From Rhynchopus sp. YZ270_cl-10 (lineage: Eukaryota > Euglenozoa > Diplonemea > Diplonemida > Diplonemidae), in NCBI GenBank assembly GCA_964035575.1, contig OZ037834.1:1705598-1769597 (forward strand): a stretch of DNA of 64,000 nt, written 5' to 3'. Position 1 is the stretch's first letter. Every line of letters begins with the position of its first letter. Of this stretch, positions 35,359 to 45,059 are shown one piece after another. The notes below the pieces were generated by a model. The model did no database searches. It was not told where the DNA came from and was given only the letters and a program-made list of their open reading frames with translations. Both the position numbers and the translations under genes were made by a program.

Positions 35359-38300
35359 ATGATGTACGAGGAGGCGCAGACGGATTGCAGGGTAGCCGAT
35401 TTGAAGACTAGCCTGCGTGAATCTGCTCGACGTGGAAGCATTGCAGAACCGCAGTCGGAGGAGCTTGTACAGGAGTATGTTACTCGCATTTTGTCCGGCG
35501 CGAGGCAGGCTATTGAAGACCAAGGCGCGTTTTCTCAGGCGGAGAAGTGGTTGCGTGAAGCAGAACACATTACAAGAGAGGAGTCGAGATGGTTTGATGC
35601 GGTTAGTGGAACGCGAGGACTGCGTTCCGCGCTGCGCGCTGAAACCTTTTGCCTTCTCGCACGCCACGCTCAGGTCACCCGCCAGCGTGACAGCACCGTC
35701 TTCGAATATATTGACTTCGCCACAATGGAGAGCGCGACGCTCCCTGGAACCCTCAATGCACTGTCAGAGGTGTGTCTCTCTATGAAATGCCCTGAGCGTG
35801 CCATTGCGCCTGCCCAAACCGCGGTATACACTTTAGCAAAGGAGACGGAGAAGATCCGCAAAGAAATCAGCAACATAACAAAACACACGATGCGCGCCGA
35901 CAAGCAGAGCCGTGCAGCGTTGGTGGAGCGGCTGGGGGATGGGTACGGGGTGTTGGCGTATTCATACTTTTTGATGGGAAGTGCAGCCTTGTTAACCGAC
36001 AAAGCGACAAAGGGGGTTGCTGCATTGAAGAAAGCCGAGGCATTCGCGGGATTCAACGTGAATGCAGTGTTTGCAGCATTTCTCCGAGGTGAAGAAGGCT
36101 TCCTTGCAGACGAAACTGATGCATACTGGCAGAACGGCGTTGTCGACTACGAAACAGCAACCCCAGCCTTACCCCGCCACATCCGTCGCACCGTCAACGT
36201 CCTCGCTGCAGCCAACATCGCTGCCTCCCCACCACCACGCGAAACATTGTTAGCCCGTGCCCGGGAAGACCTGGAAGATGCAACAAAAGCAACCCCCTGC
36301 CAGCTTCCCAGCATTGCCAGCACCCCACCCAAGCGAAAGATCTCCCCACGACTGAACTCAGCGAAATCAGTCAAGGTTCCCCTCCCACCCCCTCTATGCC
36401 ATAAGAAGGTGGGGAAGGAGACTTTCGCGCATGTTCCGGTACCTCCTGGGAGGAAGGGGGAGACACCACATTGTCCGAAGGAGGCTGTAGGTTTGGATAA
36501 CAGCGTGAAGAAGCATCAAAGGAGGCACGGTCCATTCTCCTGTGTCGATTTTGGGTCGCGCCCAGCAAAGTGTGTAGCAAAGCTTTGTCTGCAGGGAAGC
36601 AGCGCCCCAATGTCCCTCGAGGTCTCCACCGGTGTTCTCAGCGTCGGGTCTGCCAGCATCATCCACGCCCATTTGGGGGAGTTTTCACAGAAAAGGGTGG
36701 ACGGTGTGTTGGACGGTCTGCTTCCTATTCACTGCCTCTTTGCGTGCAGCGCGGACAACGAAATCTTTGTGACCTCCCCCTACGCCAATGCGACCATAAT
36801 GTGCAACGACAAACTCATTGGCACCATGGTACACAAAGTGACCATTGGGGATACAATCTGTCTGTTCTCAGGGGATAGCGCAAAGTATTCCTTCAAGCTG
36901 AAAAAACAAAAGAAAAAGAGCGCACCAAAGATACCCCATGCACCACCAAAGAAGAAGGTCATCGATGAGAGCAGTGAACCCGCCATATTACCTCCCCCTC
37001 GTACACACATCATCGCTGCAAACCATGAGCCTGAAGAGGCCTGGCTTTCATTGAAATCGGAGTCCATTAATTCGTACATAAAGCACCTTAAGAAGGAGGT
37101 GCACGAAGAGGAAGTATTATTACAGAGGAAGCCACGAAAGGCGGATGGAAATTTATCAGCGCTTCGCGCGGTTTGTTGTATTGAAGAGGATATGCCGTGC
37201 CTTTGGGCGGAAGGGGTGCTTGCTTTGGGTAATACAGCTGCAGAAGAGAAACCGGTTGTACCAATGCAAACAGCGGTGCTATCGTTTACAGAGAAAAGCA
37301 GTATATTATACCCCATCATTCCTATGGTGCGTGATGATGGGAGTGTAGTTGCCCCAGCTGCCCCAGCATTGAACGCTACCTCCGCATCGGACGACGTAGA
37401 TGAAGAAGAGGAAGACGATTCTGCCACACCATTGTCCCCAGCGGAAGGGGAGTTTCCTTGTCTCCAGGTTTTGCTGTTAGGATCGGAGATGGAAGGGGGG
37501 CAAAAGACGGAGGAACAGCAGGGAGAATATAATTCTCTGGCAGCAGTCTCGTTGGCGTGCAATATGACGGAGCCTCCGAGGGCTCATAGAATTTCCTCGG
37601 AATGTACGTTTTCGCCTCATGAGACTTCGAAGGAGGATGTGGAAGGTTCTGGTGGAGGGTCCTGCAGTTCGTCACCCCGCTCAATGCATGGAGGCAAGGT
37701 GTGTGAGGAGGCGGCCTTGGGGTATTCTACAGCAGCGGTTGCGTCTGAATCGAGCGAAGTGTTTTCTACAGCATTAGCAGCAGTGTGTGCAGCCTTTGAA
37801 GATGTCTGGTGGGAGGAAACCTGGGTCGGCAGAATAGAGAGATTTGGAGCAGAGCAGGAAACCGTGTTGGTAGATGAAATTTCTCCCCCTCCTCCTCCTC
37901 CTCCTCCTGCCCGCGACCCAGATTTGACTGCATTGCTCTGCACCGAAGCGGCGGACGACTCTGGAGAAGCTACCGCATGGCTAAACGGCGTGCGTGCGAT
38001 CGGCCTCTCCAATTTCGTTCCCTCCATTTCACCCCGTTCCTCGGTGATGGTTGCGTTGGAAATGGAGGATGCAGACGTTTTCGATGATGAAGACGGACCA
38101 CCTCCTATGGCGGTTACGTTCTTAGAGGACGAGGAAGAGGAAAAGCCGGTAGAAGGTCTGTCACGGCTGAAGTCGACTGTGAAGATGAATATAAGCGTGC
38201 CAACAGAGGAGGTCCCCGAGGATGCGAAGGATGTCACCCCGCAGAATCGTGGCGAAAGAGAGGCCCTCCTCTCTAAGGCGTCCTTCAGAAAAGAGATGGG

Positions 38301-38436
38301 GCTGTCGCCGGACACAACAGGGTTGTCGCCAGTAGGGCGTGCGCCAGAAGGCAGTGCAATAGAAGAGCTGAAAACCATCGCACAGCCAGAGGGGATCGAG
38401 CACTATCCATCGCTTGCGATGTTGATGAAATATTAG
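35359..38436 (+). CDS. TPR-like helical protein with FHA-like domain, 1,025 aa
   Basis: A single exon starting MMYEEAQTD and ending at TAG 38434-38436. Residues about 1-300 are helical with alternating Ala/Leu pairs and resemble TPR or similar solenoid repeats. Residues about 440-520 look like a divergent FHA domain: HCLFACSADNEIFV, then ATIMCNDKLIG (place of the usual NGT-x-VNG) and VTIGDTICLFSG (place of LxxGDxIxLG), ending in an F-x-L-K strand. The Ser and Thr/Asn residues typical of phosphothreonine binding are only partly kept. A Lys-rich NLS-like patch follows, then about 480 residues of acidic low-complexity sequence with a poly-Pro run. The role would be as an adaptor, possibly phosphopeptide dependent; this is inference. 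A diverged copy of its 5' part lies at 38845. Confidence 0.8.
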   Translation: MMYEEAQTDCRVADLKTSLRESARRGSIAEPQSEELVQEYVTRILSGARQAIEDQGAFSQAEKWLREAEHITREESRWFDAVSGTRGLRSALRAETFCLLARHAQVTRQRDSTVFEYIDFATMESATLPGTLNALSEVCLSMKCPERAIAPAQTAVYTLAKETEKIRKEISNITKHTMRADKQSRAALVERLGDGYGVLAYSYFLMGSAALLTDKATKGVAALKKAEAFAGFNVNAVFAAFLRGEEGFLADETDAYWQNGVVDYETATPALPRHIRRTVNVLAAANIAASPPPRETLLARAREDLEDATKATPCQLPSIASTPPKRKISPRLNSAKSVKVPLPPPLCHKKVGKETFAHVPVPPGRKGETPHCPKEAVGLDNSVKKHQRRHGPFSCVDFGSRPAKCVAKLCLQGSSAPMSLEVSTGVLSVGSASIIHAHLGEFSQKRVDGVLDGLLPIHCLFACSADNEIFVTSPYANATIMCNDKLIGTMVHKVTIGDTICLFSGDSAKYSFKLKKQKKKSAPKIPHAPPKKKVIDESSEPAILPPPRTHIIAANHEPEEAWLSLKSESINSYIKHLKKEVHEEEVLLQRKPRKADGNLSALRAVCCIEEDMPCLWAEGVLALGNTAAEEKPVVPMQTAVLSFTEKSSILYPIIPMVRDDGSVVAPAAPALNATSASDDVDEEEEDDSATPLSPAEGEFPCLQVLLLGSEMEGGQKTEEQQGEYNSLAAVSLACNMTEPPRAHRISSECTFSPHETSKEDVEGSGGGSCSSSPRSMHGGKVCEEAALGYSTAAVASESSEVFSTALAAVCAAFEDVWWEETWVGRIERFGAEQETVLVDEISPPPPPPPPARDPDLTALLCTEAADDSGEATAWLNGVRAIGLSNFVPSISPRSSVMVALEMEDADVFDDEDGPPPMAVTFLEDEEEEKPVEGLSRLKSTVKMNISVPTEEVPEDAKDVTPQNRGEREALLSKASFRKEMGLSPDTTGLSPVGRAPEGSAIEELKTIAQPEGIEHYPSLAMLMKY

Positions 38437-38526
38437 CTGTTTTTTTTTTACAATGTTGAGTGCATTTTTTACCTCAATTTTTTCACCCTGGACTGTCTAG
38501 GGTTTCCCTTTTCAAAAATGTGGTGT

Positions 38527-38528
<2 letters not shown>

Positions 38529-38611
<83 letters not shown>
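38529..38611. repeat. (GA)n microsatellite, about 41 repeats
   Basis: Pure GA dinucleotide run of about 82 bases just downstream of the FHA-like gene. Confidence 0.98.
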
Positions 38612-38614
<3 letters not shown>

Positions 38615-38844
38615 TTTATCTTCCCAAAAAATTTTCAACAAAAAAAAAAAAATTATGGAGAATATTTGGTGGAGTGTGCAAAGTTCTCCCCCTCCCCTTT
38701 TCCCCCCTCATTTATTTTTACACCCGCAGAGAAGCAGTCCCCCATCTGCCTCTGCCGAACGGTGGGGAGGTTTTTTTTGCAATTTTTAGTTCTTTTTTTT
38801 AGTCGCAACGGTAGCAAAATGATGTGGAGGTGACTAAATGAGAG

Positions 38845-38941
38845 TCGAAGAAAGTGCAGAACTGCAGTCGGAGGGGCTTGTACAGGAGTATATTGTCGAC
38901 ACATTTTTTGTCCGGCGCAAGGCAGAACATTGAAGACCACT
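38845..38941 (+). pseudogene. Diverged fragment copy of the FHA-like gene 5' coding region
   Basis: This stretch matches 35430-35526 of the gene upstream (shared blocks GCAGTCGGAGG, CTTGTACAGGAGTAT, TTGTCCGGCGC, ATTGAAGACCA) at roughly 80 percent by eye, with small indels that break the frame. It is preceded by a GAGGTGACTAA motif and followed by the CAGTGCCTGCGTCCCAGAGG motif, both of which occur elsewhere as dispersed repeats. It is therefore a captured or duplicated gene piece, not a gene. Confidence 0.8.
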
Positions 38942-39417
38942 ATGCACTACCCCCGAGGATGAAGTACGAAAAAAAAACGATTCTTTTGTTTCAGTGCCTG
39001 CGTCCCAGAGGCGTTTGCACTATCAACTTCACTTTGTTTTGGGGTGCCTGCCTCAGAGTCCGGTGAGGTGTTTGCAGCTTCAAAACTTCTCTCTTTTTTG
39101 TTTTGTTTTTGGTTTTTTTTGTTTTTACAACGTGGACAAAGATCCATCCTGTAGTTACAATTTTATCTTATTCTTTTCAACGTGGTGTCATATTTGTCCT
39201 ATTTTCTTGAACAGGAATAAATGCAAATTATTTTTTGCGTTTTTGGTGTGCTTTTTTTTTGTCCACAAACAAAAAAGAGAACGTACACAAAATCCTGGGC
39301 AGGCATATTGCTAACTTTGCCGAAAGTGGAAAAAAGCAAAACGGCGACACTTTTTTTTTTTTTTTCCACACGGTGCGGTCTGTCGTGCTTGGAGTGTGTA
39401 AATAACGGACTTACCCC

Positions 39418-39500
39418 CTGAGTCCGACAGTCGGACCCCCTGAGTCCGACAGACGGACTCAGGGGTCCGTCTGTCGGACTCTGGGGTCCGACAGTCGGAC
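39418..39500. repeat. GTCCGACAGTCGGAC palindrome cluster
   Basis: Several overlapping copies of GTCCGACAGTCGGAC and CCCCTGAGTCCGAC in alternating orientation can form a strong hairpin. A similar cluster lies at 44424-44505 directly after an 8-bp array. Confidence 0.85.
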
Positions 39501-39898
39501 CCAAAAAAAAAATTTTTTTTTTTTTTGGGCCGAAAAAAAAAATTTTTTTTTTGGCCAAAAAAATTTTTTTGGCCGAAAATCGCCTTGTATAGCCACTACA
39601 GTACACATGGTTTTACCAAAATAGCCGTATTTTGGCTGAAAATTTGACTTGAAAATTTTTTTCATTGTTTGGTCAATCTGAGGTTTTCTTTGAATTTTTT
39701 GGGCCATTTTATGACCTACTACACCCAATTTTTGGGGGATTTTTTTTTTCTTGGTCAAAAAATAGCGCTTGTTGCCTACTACTGGGTATAGGCTTGTTCA
39801 GAGGTGTGTATTTGGTGTACCCAGACATGGTCAAAACACATGAATTTTGCGTTTTTTTGCATTTTTAGGTTCTCGACCAACCAGGGGGCGACCAATTT

Positions 39899-40156
39899 GG
39901 GTACTGGGTACTGGGTACTGGGTACTGGGTACTGGGTACTGGGTACTGGGTACTGGGTACTGGGTACTGGGTACTGGGTACTGGGTACTGGGTACTGGGT
40001 ACTGGGTACTGGGTACTGGGTACTGGGTACTGGGTACTGGGTACTGGGTACTGGGTACTGGGTACTGGGTACTGGGTACTGGGTACTGGGTACTGGGTAC
40101 TGGGTACTGGGTACTGGGTACTGGGTACTGGGTACTGGGTACTGGGTACTGGGTAC
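39899..40156. repeat. 8-bp array (GGGTACTG)n, about 32 copies
   Basis: Uniform array. It is bounded on the left by a stretch that starts after an acceptor-like tract (GCATTTTTAG, ending 39868) and on the right by about 50 bases ending in a consensus donor AAG/GTATGT at 40209. The array could therefore lie in an exon-like context, but no homology supports a protein. Confidence 0.95.
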
Positions 40157-40565
40157 CAAGAGAAGGCAGCTTGACAGCAGCGAAGGCGGAGGCTACGGGG
40201 AAGACAAGGTATGTAAATGTTTAACTTTCAGTTACTTGTGTAGATGCAAACAACACACCCAGTGGTTTGCAGCATTTTATTTTCTTGTGTGCTTTCTCTT
40301 CTTTGAATCGAAAGTATGTGAACCTTATTACATCATGATACAATGCAACGAGGCCGAAACAGCCTCACTAAGGCCTCTGAAAATAAATGTTCAGACTTGG
40401 CACTTACTTATGTTTAGGTGCGCCTCAACCACACGCTTGAATATATTTAATTTGCCACACCTCAGATAGATTTTCCAGATATGCCTATGTTCAGGTGTTC
40501 CAGGCCTCGTCACAAATAGACAAAAAAACAAAAGCCAAAACAACAGAGAGAGAGCCAACAATTTT

Positions 40566-40868
40566 TTATCTCACTTGTGTAATAATGTTTAGCCGCGTTT
40601 TCGAAATTCCTTCCTGGAGATTACACAAAATACAGTAGACATTATCTCCGCACACAAAGAACAAAACAAAACCCATGCCGAGAGTAGGCGCAAAAGCAAT
40701 GTGGAGGAGATCTGCGCATGCAACCAAAAGGGTTGCAGTCATAGGACTTCGAGGAACTGTTCACCATACCCAACCTTGACGCCCCGTACTAGGTGGTCAT
40801 ACATCATTTGTCAAATATACTGTAGGAATTTCGAAAACGCAGCACAACATTATTGCCCGTGAGATAAT
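40566..40868. mobile_element. Small inverted-repeat element
   Basis: Arms of about 45 bases (40566-40611 and 40824-40868), sharing AATTTCGAAAACGC and ATTATTG/AATAATG blocks. The interior of about 210 bases has no coding capacity. Confidence 0.75.
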
Positions 40869-40880
40869 AACTATTTATTC

Positions 40881-41028
40881 GAGTGAAATAAGAACTATTT
40901 TATTTCACGCGCCACTAAAAAGGTGCCCGAGTGCGTTATTTCCCGAGCGAAGCGAGGGGAATAAGAGTGAGAGAGTCACGAGGGTGCCTTTTTAGTGGCA
41001 AGTGCAAGAAAATGTTCTTATTTCACTC
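40881..41028. repeat. Hairpin with GAGTGAAATAAGAAC and CACTAAAAAGGTGCC arms
   Basis: Two stacked inverted pairs: GAGTGAAATAAGAAC (40881-40895) with its complement (41014-41028), and CGCCACTAAAAAGGTGCCC with near complement 40982-41000. The centre is a CCCGAGCGAAGCGAGGG hairpin. Confidence 0.8.
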
Positions 41029-41030
41029 AA

Positions 41031-41460
41031 TATGTAATTTTATTCCACAAGTGAAAAACGTATTTATAGGTGTAAACAGTGGAACGTTGAGCCCACGCTC
41101 CACCCCTCACACCACCACACTTCAAATTACAGATTATTTATTGCCTCTTACACACATGCCTAAACCCACGCGCAAGTTTGCGGAGATGGAGGATGCATAT
41201 GACAACTTGTTCGACGACATGAACAGTGGTGTGCAGTACAGGAAAACATGGGACGATTTCCTCCGTTTCAACAGACTTTCAGGAGCGAACGAGCCCAGGG
41301 AAGAACACGTCGTGTCCTTCAGATCACTCCGTGATCTTTTATTTCACTCCCCCACCCAATCCTTCACGATTTGCGTGAAATAAAACGTGAAATAAAACGA
41401 ATCTTATTTCACTCACTTTTTCACCTGTTTACGTTTTTCACGCGTGGTATAAAATTACGT
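41031..41460 (+). mobile_element. Small inverted-repeat element with recombinase-like fragment
   Basis: Ends of about 30 bases (41031-41061 and 41429-41460; TAATTTTAT, CCAC, GTGAAAAACGTA blocks) are inverted copies. Between them an open frame of 75 residues (about 41158-41385, starting MPKPTRKFAEMEDAYD) has the pattern SGVQYRKTWDDFLRF. This resembles the helical core-binding domain found N-terminal in tyrosine recombinases and Crypton-like elements. No catalytic domain follows, so the element looks incomplete. Confidence 0.5.
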
Positions 41461-41469
41461 ATCGAAAAC

Positions 41470-41662
41470 TAAAGTGAACATTATTTAACTGATGGGTGAT
41501 TCACAAACTGGAATACGTGATACCCACTCGCTATCGCTCGTGACATCACTTTTATGATTACACTCACTTCACTCATGAAATCAAAATGCTGAACTCCACT
41601 CGCTTCGTGAAGTTGAGCCCCAGTTTGAGTCACCCACCACCTCGTGAAATAATGTTCACTTT
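41470..41662. repeat. Foldback of AAAGTGAACATTATTT type
   Basis: AAAGTGAACATTATTT (41470 on) is complemented at 41647-41662, and GGGTGATTCACAAACTGG by near complement 41620-41637. The centre has CACTCGCTATCGCTCGTG-type hairpins. Confidence 0.8.
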
Positions 41663-41696
41663 ATTTCATGAGATAATAATTATCTAACTCAGTGAA

Positions 41697-42557
41697 ATAA
41701 AACTCGTGTAATTTTGCAGATTATATGCCCTTTGTGTCACTCAATTGTAACCGAGAATGTAAGGCAGTGAGTATTTGATCTGCCCTTTATGTCGCGAAAT
41801 ACTATGTTTGGTGTTTTGACGTCTTCCAAGCAGATGGATATTCCCTCACTTGCACGCAATCTACCGAGGAACCGACTGCCTTTCTCAAAAGCCAGTACAT
41901 GTCGGGGTGTCGAGGTCCGTGTCAATACAAAGCGGACCAAGTCGCTCGAGGTTTGAAAACCGCAAGAACTCGTCCCATTTCTTCTTGTACACCTCCTTGC
42001 TTCTCATACCCGCTGAGACTTGGTATCCGTAAGTGTCATACATCCTGTCCTTCTTCGTTTTGGCAGTGTTTGAGGGGAGCGATGAAAAAGTTCTTTTTTT
42101 TACTGAGTGATTTTTTTAACCAAAAGAAAACCGACGCAGGAGCTTTTCTGGAACTGTTTTATTCTCCCCACCCCAACAACATCACATTTCAGAAAAACAT
42201 TGTTTTTTCGTTTTTGTTCACTTTCTTTTCTTCTCCCTCACACCTGTTTGCTGTGAATTAAATTTTTTCGTTTCGGCCTGGTCGCAAACGCGAGTTTTCC
42301 TGGAAGCGCAGGAAAAATGACTGGGGAGTGTTGGTGGCTCCGTGACGCCACAGAGCCGGCACACTCGTTGAGTGCCTCACAAAACCTCAAATTTATTCCG
42401 CTTTGATTTCATTTATTGTCTTCACGCTTTATCGTTGTTGTTGGGTTGGGAAATAATATTTCATTCTCCCATACATTCTCGGTTACAATTGAGTGACAAA
42501 GGGCACATTATCACCCACCTTTGTGGGAATTCACAAAATTACACGAGTTTTATCCCC
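41697..42557 (-). mobile_element. Inverted-repeat element with a second recombinase-like fragment
   Basis: Ends 41697-41760 and 42472-42557 are inverted copies, including CATTCTCGGTTACAATTGAG and ACACGAGTTTTAT blocks. On the minus strand, roughly 41900-42065, a frame reads KTKKDRMYDTYGYQVSAG and then KEVYKKKWDEFLRFSNLE, matching the SGVQYRKTWDDFLRF pattern of the neighbouring element in the opposite orientation. It looks like another tyrosine-recombinase core-binding fragment. The element looks broken or non-autonomous. Confidence 0.5.
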
Positions 42558-43445
42558 TTTTTTTACCACATTAACCTCACCTTTCCCGATAACTGCGTTT
42601 CTACACCATACATTTCATTCATTAATCACACTCCACATTTACACTCATCACAGGATCGTGAAATCTGAACTGCATCTGCGATTGTGATGAGAAGCCTCGC
42701 CGCGTCTCCGACATTCAGCAACTCAAAATCCAAAGAGTATCACCCGCATCAATCCATTCTGAGTTTGCGGACTAAGATCTGGGGTGGAAGGGGGATGGGT
42801 ACACTTTGTCAGTCACTGCTATTGCCATTTAACCCAGGGAGCATAGCTAGTGCAAGAAATTCGACTTTGGAAACCTTCCGGAAAGTCTGTCCTCTGCTTG
42901 CGGAGGACGAGGCACAAGAAAATATTGCGTTCCCCCAGAAAACCAGTGCACATTTCACACTCCTTGTGGGTGGTCTTGTTGCCTTTTTGTCACAGTAATT
43001 TTGGCCCAGGCATGCTCTTGAAGCATGACAATTTAGTGTGTATGGGGCAGGGTGTTGTTTTGTTCTGAATTCTCTTTGTTATAACATCTAAGTCAATCGC
43101 GGGTGGTGGTTTGTGTAGCGTGAGGCACTCTTTTTAACAAACTTCCTGCGGCTGCTAAAGCGTTATTTCTTCGGATTTAACAACGTACAGCGTAACATAG
43201 TGGATTCGCCTGGTCGACACAACCTTTGATAGATATGGGATAACCAACCCCCTTCGACCCCTCGTGGGTTCACTAAACAAGCCCTCGTGGTAGTTAAACG
43301 CGATTGACATTTACATTCCTAGAGATGAAAGAACAAGACAACACTTCTGTACCCGCGCATCAAAATTGTGGAAAACTTTGCACCCCAAACACCCTCAACA
43401 ACGCCCGCCAAAAGGCGCCCCTTGTTGCTGGGAGTTGGTTCTCAT
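42558..43445. other. Intergenic spacer
   Basis: An open frame of about 100 residues at 42684-42998 has no recognisable domain. No RNA gene seen. It may be residue of the mobile elements on its left. Confidence 0.4.
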
Positions 43446-44038
43446 GTTTGATACCTGCACAGCGGGCATTCCTCTGAGTCCAACGCATGTTTGGCCTGTC
43501 TGCGGCGTTGTACTTCAGGTGCACGAAGACAGGGTCTGGTGGTAAATTTTGCGTAGTGTCGCATTCCCTCATGTGTGGGTCACTCACACTTGGCGGTCAT
43601 GTGCCACTGCGTGGGTCTGGGAATTTGGGTACCTGGGTACAGGAAATTTGTTGTGGAAGACATCAACCACCATGCATTGAGGAGGGTAAGACAGTGTTCG
43701 CAGTTTCTACCTGATAGCATTACAACATTTAACTTCTCCACGGGGGTCTTGGGCCGTTCACTCGGTTCTACCTTGACTACCGGAAGATATTCTTGAGGCC
43801 TTTCTGGTCTCTAGAATATCCGGTCTTCCCGAACGGAGGCACACTTTGTGTGTTACTACGACCTGGCAATTTCCAGCAGTAGGTTAAGTAATCTTTCTTG
43901 TAAATTGTTGGATCATTATCTCCTCAGTGCATGAATGCCCCACGTGACTGGACACTTTTGTGTTTGTCATGTGGAGCTGTGGTTGCTCTTTCACGACTTT
44001 TTTCCTGTTCCTGGGTACCTGTTCCTGGACCTGGACCT
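43446..44038. repeat. Dispersed repeat copy B, ends at an 8-bp array
   Basis: Shares about 440 bases with 33424-33862 in the same orientation. Copy B has about 150 extra bases near its start (43490-43640) that can be read as CTKTGSGGKFCVV; this faintly recalls a tyrosine-recombinase strand motif but is not enough to assign it. It runs into the array at 44039. Confidence 0.8.
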
Positions 44039-44418
44039 GGGTACCTGGGTACCTGGGTACCTGGGTACCTGGGTACCTGGGTACCTGGGTACCTGGGTAC
44101 CTGGGTACCTGGGTACCTGGGTACCTGGGTACCTGGGTACCTGGGTACCTGGGTACCTGGGTACCTGGGTACCTGGGTACCTGGGTACCTGGGTACCTGG
44201 GTACCTGGGTACCTGGGTACCTGGGTACCTGGGTACCTGGGTACCTGGGTACCTGGGTACCTGGGTACCTGGGTACCTGGGTACCTGGGTACCTGGGTAC
44301 CTGGGTACCTGGGTACCTGGGTACCTGGGTACCTGGGTACCTGGGTACCTGGGTACCTGGGTACCTGGGTACCTGGGTACCTGGGCACCTGGGTACCTGG
44401 GCACCTGGGCACCTGGGT
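44039..44418. repeat. 8-bp array (GTACCTGG)n, about 47 copies
   Basis: Uniform array of GTACCTGG with degenerate units at both ends (GACCTGG at left, GCACCTGG at right). It is followed directly by the GTCCGAC palindrome cluster. Confidence 0.97.
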
Positions 44419-44423
44419 GTGCC

Positions 44424-44505
44424 TGTCGGACCCCTGAGTCCGACTGTCGGACTCAGGGGGTCCGACTGTCGGACCCCCTCGGACTCCGACAAAAGGGTCC
44501 GACAT
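44424..44505. repeat. GTCCGACAGTCGGAC-type palindrome cluster
   Basis: Second cluster of alternating GTCCGACTGTCGGAC and CCCCTGAGTCCGAC blocks, adjoining the array end. A GCGCGCTTCGCGCGC hairpin follows near 44570. Confidence 0.85.
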
Positions 44506-44905
44506 TTCCAGGACAGACTGCACCGTGCAGGCCAAAAAAATATTTTCCCCCCGTTGAAAGCGGTCGTCGCGCGCTTCGCGCGCGCCTCCCTGCCAACCAC
44601 AGAGGGTATTATATAGCCCCCCTAGCCTCCACCAAAAAGGTGGTTTTGTGTGAGGCAGTCATTTTTTTCTGTGCGGAAAACTCAGCGGAAAAATTCTCGG
44701 CATTTTGTGATGCACGGCCAACCTACACCACCCCAACCCTTCTCTGCGGGAAAGCTTCCCTCCTCTGTGCCTTGGTAGATTTCAGCCACTGGTAATCCGC
44801 AATCCGTAGTGGGTGTCCGCCTTCTTATCAGTAACCTTAGTAAATTTATAAAAGAAATGGTGGCTATGGACTAACCAAAGGTTAGTCAGGTAACCAAAGG
44901 TTCCT

Positions 44906-45026
44906 GGCGAAGCCACGGTACGCAACATTTCAAAAATCGTGCTTAAAATTGCACTATTTTACAGCCAAACTATGTCATGGGAAGGGTGGGTTGCAAGCTT
45001 GCGCCGCAGGCGCACGGTACGCTACT
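44906..45026 (+). repeat. Dispersed repeat, family GCGAAGCCACGGTACGC
   Basis: Third good copy of the family described at 27511, plus strand. A run of AAACGGCG-type repeats follows at about 45060-45235. Confidence 0.8.
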
Positions 45027-45059
45027 TTTATGATTTTGCCAGATCCTTTTTCTCAAAAA

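Larger units (their letters stand above)
38437..39417. other. Intergenic spacer with GA repeat and gene-fragment copy
   Basis: It holds the GA repeat (38529-38611), the diverged copy of the FHA-like gene 5' end (38845-38941) and a CAGTGCCTGCGTCCCAGAGG motif near 38994 that also occurs near 25890. No intact gene. Confidence 0.6.

Noticed and set aside
33424-44038. Copies A and B as paired long terminal repeats of one 10-kb retroelement
   Set aside because: Identity is uneven, no reverse transcriptase or gag-like frame lies between them, and other unrelated elements fill the interval.
43884-44795. Open frames of 200-290 residues over the (GTACCTGG)n array
   Set aside because: Repeat translation in several frames on both strands at once; not a protein.
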